11,595 nt of DNA, from NCBI GenBank assembly GCA_023229385.1, contig JALNZI010000037.1:1-11595 (forward strand), in the 5' to 3' direction. Position 1 is the first letter of the stretch; every line of letters starts with the position of its first letter. Origin of the DNA: Candidatus Omnitrophota bacterium. Its GTDB lineage: Bacteria; Omnitrophota; Gorgyraeia; Gygaellales; Profunditerraquicolaceae. The notes under the pieces are model-generated. The model did not search any database and was not told where the DNA came from. It was given only the letters and a program-made list of their open reading frames with translations. Below are positions 6,851-11,595 of the stretch, piece by piece. The translations under genes were made by a program, and so were the position numbers.

Positions 6851-7690
6851 ATGGCAGACGTAAAGAAAAAATTAGGGATTATCGGTTTTGGCAATATGGG
6901 CAGCGCTATTGCCTTGGGGGCGCGGGTTTTGTTTGAGGTCAGCGTATTTGATAAGGATAAACAAAAACTGGCCGATAGCAGCGGGTTAAAGACTGAAACT
7001 TTGCTTGCTGATTTGGTAAGTAAAGCAGACGTTGTATTGTTGGCGGTGAAACCCCAGGATTTTGACACGTTGCTTAATGAAATTAAACCTTTAATCCGGG
7101 GTAAACTGGTGATTAGTATTGCTGCCGGGATAACTACGGGTTACATTGAAAAAATTTTAGCTGGCGCCCGGGTAATCCGGGTAATGCCGAATATGGCGGT
7201 AAAGATATCAGCTTCGGCAACAGGTTTGGTTAAGGGCAGGCAGGTTACTGACGAGGATTTGGATTTTGCCCGGGAGTTATTCAATATCCTGGGTAAGGTT
7301 TGGCCGGTAGAAGAAGAAATGATCGATTCGCTAACCGCTATTTCCGGAAGCGGGCCGGCATATATCTTCTATGATATTGAGATTAATAAACTGGATCCTT
7401 TAAATGTCCCGATCAACCGTAAAAATGAATATGTTAAGAGATTGAAGCAGGCAGCTGTGGATCTGGGATTTGATTCCCGGATGGCCCTGGAATTGGCGGT
7501 GACGACTACAGCTTCCAGCGTGCAGCTTTTAATCCAGACGGGTAATTCTCCGCTGGAGTTGCGTAAAATGATCACTTCCGCCGGCGGCACAACCGAAGCT
7601 GCGCTTAAGGTTTTAATGGGGAATGGTTCATGGTCTGAAGCGGCGCAGGCTGCTAAAAAACGCGCCCAGGAATTATCAAAACGGGAGTAA
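6851..7690 (+). CDS. proC: Pyrroline-5-carboxylate reductase with an insertion
   Basis: ProC reduces 1-pyrroline-5-carboxylate to proline with NAD(P)H, the last step of proline synthesis. The 279-residue protein has a Rossmann fold with GIIGFGNMGSAI at 9-20, LAVKPQD at 64-70, SIAAG at 89-93 and RVMPNM at 110-115. The C-terminal helical dimerisation domain contains the substrate-site motifs AISGSGPAY at 163-171 and SAGGTTEAAL at 243-252. Compared with ordinary ProC, where the 'IEA' helix runs straight on after GPAY, there is an extra stretch of about 20 residues at roughly 179-199 that splits this helix. The frame stays open and both flanking motifs are intact, so this looks like a real insertion rather than a frameshift. 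It lies 6 bases after yggS and 2 bases before mtnP. No clear SD precedes the ATG. Confidence 0.94.
   Translation: MADVKKKLGIIGFGNMGSAIALGARVLFEVSVFDKDKQKLADSSGLKTETLLADLVSKADVVLLAVKPQDFDTLLNEIKPLIRGKLVISIAAGITTGYIEKILAGARVIRVMPNMAVKISASATGLVKGRQVTDEDLDFARELFNILGKVWPVEEEMIDSLTAISGSGPAYIFYDIEINKLDPLNVPINRKNEYVKRLKQAAVDLGFDSRMALELAVTTTASSVQLLIQTGNSPLELRKMITSAGGTTEAALKVLMGNGSWSEAAQAAKKRAQELSKRE
7683..7687 (+). promoter_or_regulatory. Ribosome binding site of mtnP
   Basis: GGGAG overlaps the last codons of proC and lies five bases before the mtnP ATG at 7693. It is one of the better Shine-Dalgarno matches in the window and fixes this start. Confidence 0.65.
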
Positions 7691-7692
7691 CT

Positions 7693-8553
7693 ATGTCAAG
7701 AATCGGGCTTATCGGCGGGAGCGGTTTGTATAAAATTGAAGGCATGGAGGTCATCAGGCGCCTGAGTGTAAAGACTCCCTTTGGCCAGCCTTCGGATAAA
7801 TTTACTATCGGGAAATTGGAAGGCAAAGAAGTGGTTTTTCTGCCTCGTCACGGTGTAGGCCACCGGATATCTCCGAGTGAGATAAATTACCGGGCCAATA
7901 TTTTCGCGATGAAGAAGTTAGGCGTAGAAAGGATTATTTCGGTGACTGCCTGCGGAAGTTTAAGGGAAGAGATGAAGCCCCTGGATTTCGTGGTAGTGGA
8001 TCAGTTTGTGGACCGGACGAATTACGGCCGGGATATGAGTTTCTTTAATCAGGGCATAGTCAGCCATATTGTTTTTAGCCATCCGGTTTGCCCGGATCTC
8101 TGCAGCCAGATTTATGCGGCAGGAAAATCTTTAAACCTGAATATGCATAAAAGCGGAACTTATATTAATATGGAAGGCCCGCAGTTTTCAACTTTGGCAG
8201 AGAGTAATCTTTACCGCAGCTGGGGCATGGATATAATCGGCATGACCAATATGGCCGAGGCCAGGCTTTGCCGGGAAGCCGAGATATGTTATTCTACGCT
8301 TGCCTGTATTACGGATTATGATTGCTGGCATCCGGAGCATGAGAGCGTAACCTTGGATATGGTGGTCAGTAATTTGCAGAAGAATGTGCAGAATGCCAAA
8401 AAGATTATTTGTAAGGTAATCAAGGAATTAAAACCTGAGCGCACCTGTAGCTGCGGCAAGGCATTGGAATTCGCTATTATGACCGACAAAAAACTTATTC
8501 CGTCAAAAGTGAAAAAAGATCTAAAAATAATTATCGGTAAATACGTAAAATGA
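7693..8553 (+). CDS. mtnP: S-methyl-5'-thioadenosine phosphorylase
   Basis: This enzyme cleaves methylthioadenosine, a by-product of polyamine and related S-adenosylmethionine reactions, to adenine and methylthioribose-1-phosphate. The 286-residue protein is a trimeric-type purine nucleoside phosphorylase family member: phosphate-site GGSGLY at 8-13, PRHG at 51-54, SVTACGSLRE, then MEGPQFST at 160-167. T-D-Y-D-C-W at 207-212 carries the two Asp residues (D208, D210) that mark adenine-type MTAP specificity; guanine/hypoxanthine PNPs have Asn there. A C-terminal CSC (C252, C254) resembles the CxC motif known from archaeal MTAPs. The alternative, a general purine nucleoside phosphorylase, is less likely because of the Asp pair. 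It sits 2 bases after proC, has a good SD (7683-7687), and its TGA overlaps the ileS ATG. Confidence 0.93.
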   Translation: MSRIGLIGGSGLYKIEGMEVIRRLSVKTPFGQPSDKFTIGKLEGKEVVFLPRHGVGHRISPSEINYRANIFAMKKLGVERIISVTACGSLREEMKPLDFVVVDQFVDRTNYGRDMSFFNQGIVSHIVFSHPVCPDLCSQIYAAGKSLNLNMHKSGTYINMEGPQFSTLAESNLYRSWGMDIIGMTNMAEARLCREAEICYSTLACITDYDCWHPEHESVTLDMVVSNLQKNVQNAKKIICKVIKELKPERTCSCGKALEFAIMTDKKLIPSKVKKDLKIIIGKYVK

Positions 8554-11387
8554 AACCGGATAGCCAGCCCACTGATTCCGAATATAAACATACACTGAAT
8601 CTGCCCAAGACAGATTTTCCGATGAAGGCAGACCTGCCTAAGCGGGAACCGCTGATGCTGGAGGATTGGAACAAGCTGGATCTTTACGGACTTATCCGCA
8701 AGAAGCCGGCAAAGGCCAGGTACGTCCTTCATGACGGGCCGCCCTATGCCAACGGGGATATTCATATCGGGCATGCCTTAAACAAAATCTTAAAAGATAT
8801 AGTTATAAAATATAAGACTATGCAGGGGTATGATTCGCCTTATGTCCCCGGCTGGGACTGTCATGGCCTGCCTATCGAGCATCAGTTACTTAAAGAGTTA
8901 AAAATAGCCAAACACCAGATCCCACAACTTGAATTCAGGAAGCAGGCTCATGATTATGCCCTGAAACACGTGGCTAATCAAAAAGAACAATTTAAACGCC
9001 TGGGGGTATTCGCTGACTGGGAAAATCCGTATTTGACTTTAAGCCATGAATATGAAGAAGCGATTATCCGGTCTTTTAATAAATTATATGACGGCGGAAA
9101 AGGGTTTATTGTCCGCGGGCTTAAGCCGGTAAATTGGTGTTTTAAATGCGAAACCGCTTTAGCGGAAGCAGAGGTGGAATATGAAGACCATGTTTCTCCC
9201 TCGGTATTTGTAAAATTTCAAATCCAAGAAAATAAAAGCTGGCTGCAGGATAGCCACCTGGTGATTTGGACAACTACGCCCTGGACCCTGCTGGCCAATG
9301 TTGCGGTTGCCGTGCATCCGGAGTTTGGCTATTCGTATATTAAGACGGGCAAGGGAAATTTAATTATTGCCGATTGCCGGCTTGACGTGCTGGAACGAAT
9401 GGGTATTGATAAATATGAGCTGATCCGGAATTTTAAAGGTAAAGATCTGGAGGGTATTGTTTATGATCATCCTTTCGGCTTGCGTTCGGGAAAAGTAGTC
9501 CTGGCGGATTATGTTTCTTCTGAAGAGGGGACAGGTTTAGTGCATACCGCTCCCGGCCATGGCGCGGAGGATTATCAAACCGGGTTAAAGTATGGTTTGG
9601 ATATTGTGATGCCGGTAGACACAAGAGGTAAATTTGATTTAACCTGCGGAGAGTTTGCCGGGCAAAATGTTTATGATGCCAATAAAGCGATCGTTGAAAA
9701 ACTGAATACAATAGGAGCCTTACTTTTAGAGCAAAAAATTTCTCACTCTTATCCGCATTGCTGGCGTTGCAAGCATCCGATAATTTTTAGGGCGACTAAG
9801 CAATGGTTTTTGGATATCGACCATAATGATTTACGCAAGAACGTTTTAAAGGCGATAAAAGAAGATGTGCATTGGATTCCTCCGGCCGGCAGGGAAAGGA
9901 TTTCGGCAATGGTGGAACTGAGGCCTGACTGGTGCCTGTCTCGTCAGAGATACTGGGGCGTGCCGGTACCGGCTTTGGTTTGTCAGGATTGCAAGGAAGA
10001 ATTTTTTAACAGCGAAGTAATTGAGAAATTCGCCCAATTTTCCGCGGCAGAAGGTTCAGATAGCTGGTTTAGCCGCAGCATTGACGATTTTATCCCTGAG
10101 GGATTGGTTTGTCCGGTATGTAAAAAGGGAAAATCTTTTACTAAGGGTGCGGATATTCTGGATGTCTGGTTTGATTCCGGAGTAAGTTCTCAGGCAGTTT
10201 TGAAAAAAAGAAAAGAGTTAGGCGGAGTTCCCGCGCAATTATACCTGGAAGGTTCCGATCAGCACCGGGGATGGTTCCAGTCATCGATTATTCCGGCCAT
10301 GGCCATTGACGGCAAGCCGCCGTTTGAGAACGTGCTTACCCATGGTTTTGTGGTTGATGGCGAAGGCAAAAAAATGTCCAAATCCCAGGGTAATGTTATT
10401 TCTCCTGCGCAGATCATCAAAGATTATGGTGCGGATATTTTAAGGATGTGGGTAGCCTCAAGCGATTACAATGAGGATATCCGTATTTCTAAAGAAATCC
10501 TCACCCGGCTTTCAGAGGCGTATCGCAAGATCCGCAATACCGCGAAATTTATTTTAAGCAACCTTTATGATTTTAACCCGGAGACTGACCAGACGCCTTA
10601 CGAAAAACTGCGCAAGATTGACCAGTGGATTCTTTACCGGATGGAGATGGTTAGGGCTGACGTGGAAACCGCTTACGGTACAGCTGAGAATCCTTCCTTT
10701 GAATTCCATCGCGCGTATAAAGGAATTTATGATTTTTGCAATGAAGAGCTTTCGATGTATTACCTGGATATGGTCAAGGGCAGGCTTTATACTTACCGTT
10801 TTGATTCTGTGGAGAGACGCGCGGCGCAAACTGCGATATATACGGTACTTAATTGCCTGATAAGATTGATCTCTCCGATCCTGGTTTTCACGGCCGAAGA
10901 AATCTGGAAGAGTATGCCTAAGGAAGAAAAAGATAAATCAACAATGAGCGTTCACCTTTTGGATTTTCCGCAGGCCAATCCTGTTTTCCGTCAGGATGAT
11001 TTTGGGGCCAGGCAGATAAAGACAGTGGAACAGGAATTAGGAGAATTAATAGAACTAGTTCCGATTGCCGCGAAGGCTTTAGAAGAATTGCGTTCAAAAG
11101 GACTGATCGGCAGTTCTTTTGATGCGCAAATAAATATATTGACAAACTCCCTGGATCGTTATACATTCTTACAAAGCTTTAATGTTGAGCTATGCGAGAT
11201 TTTTAAGGTTTCTCAAGTTAGGGCAGGTTTTGATAAGGGCAGTTCTCTGAATCTAGCGGTTAAGGTAGAGAAGGCTGAGGGTTCTAAGTGCCCGCGATGC
11301 TGGAATTATTCATCGAAGGTAGGCAGCGATCCAAAGCATCCTTTGATTTGCGATAATTGCCTCAAGGCTATAATAGGGGGAAAGTAA
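8550..11387 (+). CDS. ileS: Isoleucyl-tRNA synthetase, bacterial (IleS1) type
   Basis: IleS charges tRNA-Ile with isoleucine and edits misactivated valine. The 945-residue class I synthetase has the HIGH signature at 72-75 (GDIHIGHALN) and KMSKS at 608-612. Between them lies the CP1 editing domain, with TTPWTLLANVAVAVHP, VHTAPGHGAEDY and DTRG. Cys pairs in NWCFKCETALAEAE, HCWRCKHP, CQDC and CPVC look like zinc-binding knuckles. DILDVWFDSGVS precedes the KMSKS region. A tRNA-binding C-terminal domain follows, ending in the zinc finger C914-x2-C917-W and C934-x2-C937. HIGHALN and the terminal zinc finger indicate the ordinary bacterial form rather than the eukaryote-like, mupirocin-resistant IleS2. 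The start lies in an ATGA overlap with mtnP and has only a weak SD. The length is normal and no motif is missing. Confidence 0.97.
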   Translation: MKPDSQPTDSEYKHTLNLPKTDFPMKADLPKREPLMLEDWNKLDLYGLIRKKPAKARYVLHDGPPYANGDIHIGHALNKILKDIVIKYKTMQGYDSPYVPGWDCHGLPIEHQLLKELKIAKHQIPQLEFRKQAHDYALKHVANQKEQFKRLGVFADWENPYLTLSHEYEEAIIRSFNKLYDGGKGFIVRGLKPVNWCFKCETALAEAEVEYEDHVSPSVFVKFQIQENKSWLQDSHLVIWTTTPWTLLANVAVAVHPEFGYSYIKTGKGNLIIADCRLDVLERMGIDKYELIRNFKGKDLEGIVYDHPFGLRSGKVVLADYVSSEEGTGLVHTAPGHGAEDYQTGLKYGLDIVMPVDTRGKFDLTCGEFAGQNVYDANKAIVEKLNTIGALLLEQKISHSYPHCWRCKHPIIFRATKQWFLDIDHNDLRKNVLKAIKEDVHWIPPAGRERISAMVELRPDWCLSRQRYWGVPVPALVCQDCKEEFFNSEVIEKFAQFSAAEGSDSWFSRSIDDFIPEGLVCPVCKKGKSFTKGADILDVWFDSGVSSQAVLKKRKELGGVPAQLYLEGSDQHRGWFQSSIIPAMAIDGKPPFENVLTHGFVVDGEGKKMSKSQGNVISPAQIIKDYGADILRMWVASSDYNEDIRISKEILTRLSEAYRKIRNTAKFILSNLYDFNPETDQTPYEKLRKIDQWILYRMEMVRADVETAYGTAENPSFEFHRAYKGIYDFCNEELSMYYLDMVKGRLYTYRFDSVERRAAQTAIYTVLNCLIRLISPILVFTAEEIWKSMPKEEKDKSTMSVHLLDFPQANPVFRQDDFGARQIKTVEQELGELIELVPIAAKALEELRSKGLIGSSFDAQINILTNSLDRYTFLQSFNVELCEIFKVSQVRAGFDKGSSLNLAVKVEKAEGSKCPRCWNYSSKVGSDPKHPLICDNCLKAIIGGK
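11375..11381 (+). promoter_or_regulatory. Ribosome binding site supporting a TTG start
   Basis: AGGGGGA inside the last codons of ileS lies seven bases before the TTG at 11389. It is a strong purine-rich SD and the main reason to accept the non-ATG start of the following gene. Confidence 0.6.
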
Positions 11388-11388
11388 A

Positions 11389-11595
11389 TTGAAGAAAAAG
11401 CTTTCTAAAAAAGAATTAAAAGATTTTAAGAAAATAATCCTCAAGAAAAAAGAAGGTGTGCTGGATGATCTGCAGCATATTACCGACGATACTCTGAAGA
11501 AATCGCAAAAAGAGGCATCGGGGGATATTTCCGGCTATACCTATCACATGGCTGATGTGGCCACCGATAATTACGACCGGGAATTCTCCCTGGGG
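11389..11595 (+). CDS. DksA/TraR-family zinc-finger protein (5' part only)
   Basis: The frame is open from a TTG at 11389 to the window end, giving 69 residues of a protein that continues outside. No ATG is available nearby in this frame, and the SD at 11375-11381 is well placed for the TTG. The N terminus is rich in Lys and helical (LKKKLSKKELKDFKKII), followed by GDISGYTYHMADVATDNYDR and EFSLG. This layout is typical of DksA/TraR-type proteins: a coiled-coil arm with a D-x-A tip, then an 'E-F-S-L' helix leading to a four-Cys zinc finger that here would lie beyond the window. E. coli DksA has D-P-V-D-R-A at the tip; here H-M-A-D-V-A keeps the second Asp and the Ala. Such proteins bind RNA polymerase in the secondary channel, but the role of this one is unknown. 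It lies one base after ileS and is presumably in the same operon. Confidence 0.78.
   Translation, partial: MKKKLSKKELKDFKKIILKKKEGVLDDLQHITDDTLKKSQKEASGDISGYTYHMADVATDNYDREFSLG

Noticed and set aside
6538..7068. 176-codon open frame on the minus strand
   Set aside because: It lies opposite the well-supported yggS and proC genes and its Ser/Pro-rich product is typical of an antisense shadow frame.
8316..8774. 152-codon open frame on the minus strand across the mtnP/ileS junction
   Set aside because: It is antisense to two conserved enzymes, with no recognisable domain or ribosome binding site of note.
10368..10374. Run of seven A residues just before the KMSKS codons of ileS, a possible slippage site
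   Set aside because: The reading frame is intact through the run, Lys-Lys-Met is the expected sequence here, and nothing else suggests programmed frameshifting.
10567..10860. 97-codon open frame on the plus strand inside ileS
   Set aside because: It is an out-of-frame shadow within the conserved IleS coding sequence; the ileS frame is continuous with all motifs intact.
11139..11167. Possible internal promoter in ileS (TTGACA, 17 bases, TACATT) upstream of the DksA/TraR gene
   Set aside because: The -35 is perfect but the -10 matches only four of six bases, it lies within coding sequence more than 200 bases before the TTG, and such matches occur by chance in AT-rich codons. It could be tested by mapping 5' ends.
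1..11595. Mobile element, CRISPR, phage, defence or biosynthetic system
   Set aside because: Every base but about 70 is accounted for by recognisable cell wall, division or housekeeping genes on one strand. No transposase, integrase, repeat array or other accessory signature is visible.

Overview
The window is a densely packed, single-strand (+) bacterial chromosome segment with eleven genes and almost no non-coding DNA. It holds the distal half of a division and cell wall (dcw) cluster, followed by a housekeeping operon. Peptidoglycan precursor genes, a Sec-type signal peptide on the first complete protein and an FtsQ suggest a walled, probably diderm bacterium. The gene order, the moderate GC content (mid-40s by eye) and the style of the proteins recall Candidatus Omnitrophota or a related lineage on the PVC side. 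That placement is an impression from the sequence, not a tested result.

Region 1 (1-6135): murG (3' end only), a secreted HExxH metallopeptidase, murC, murB, ddl, ftsQ, ftsA. Every junction overlaps (TAATG, ATGA, or 10-26 bases), so the block is almost certainly one translationally coupled transcript. MurG makes lipid II. MurC and MurB act at the UDP-MurNAc stage of precursor synthesis and Ddl supplies D-Ala-D-Ala. FtsQ and FtsA belong to the division machinery. The unexpected member is the small exported gluzincin between murG and murC.

Region 2 (6136-6193): the only real intergenic gap, 58 bases. It carries a near-consensus sigma70-type promoter whose predicted start lies only about 8 bases before the next ATG. 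A perfect 6-bp inverted repeat overlaps that start codon. In most dcw clusters ftsZ would sit here; it is absent.

Region 3 (6194-11595): yggS (PLP-binding homeostasis protein), proC (proline synthesis), mtnP (methylthioadenosine phosphorylase), ileS (isoleucyl-tRNA synthetase) and the 5' part of a DksA/TraR-family gene. Gaps are 1-6 bases or an ATGA overlap, so this looks like a second operon driven by the promoter at 6151-6179. The yggS-to-ileS neighbourhood echoes the ylmE...ileS region found downstream of ftsZ in many bacteria.

I see no mobile element, CRISPR array, RNA gene, phage or defence system. The most interesting points are modest: the missing ftsZ beside an FtsA with degenerate nucleotide-binding motifs, the exported metallopeptidase inside the dcw cluster, a P5C reductase with an insertion of about 20 residues in its C-terminal helical domain, a MurB with Cys at the catalytic Ser position, and the near-leaderless start of yggS.
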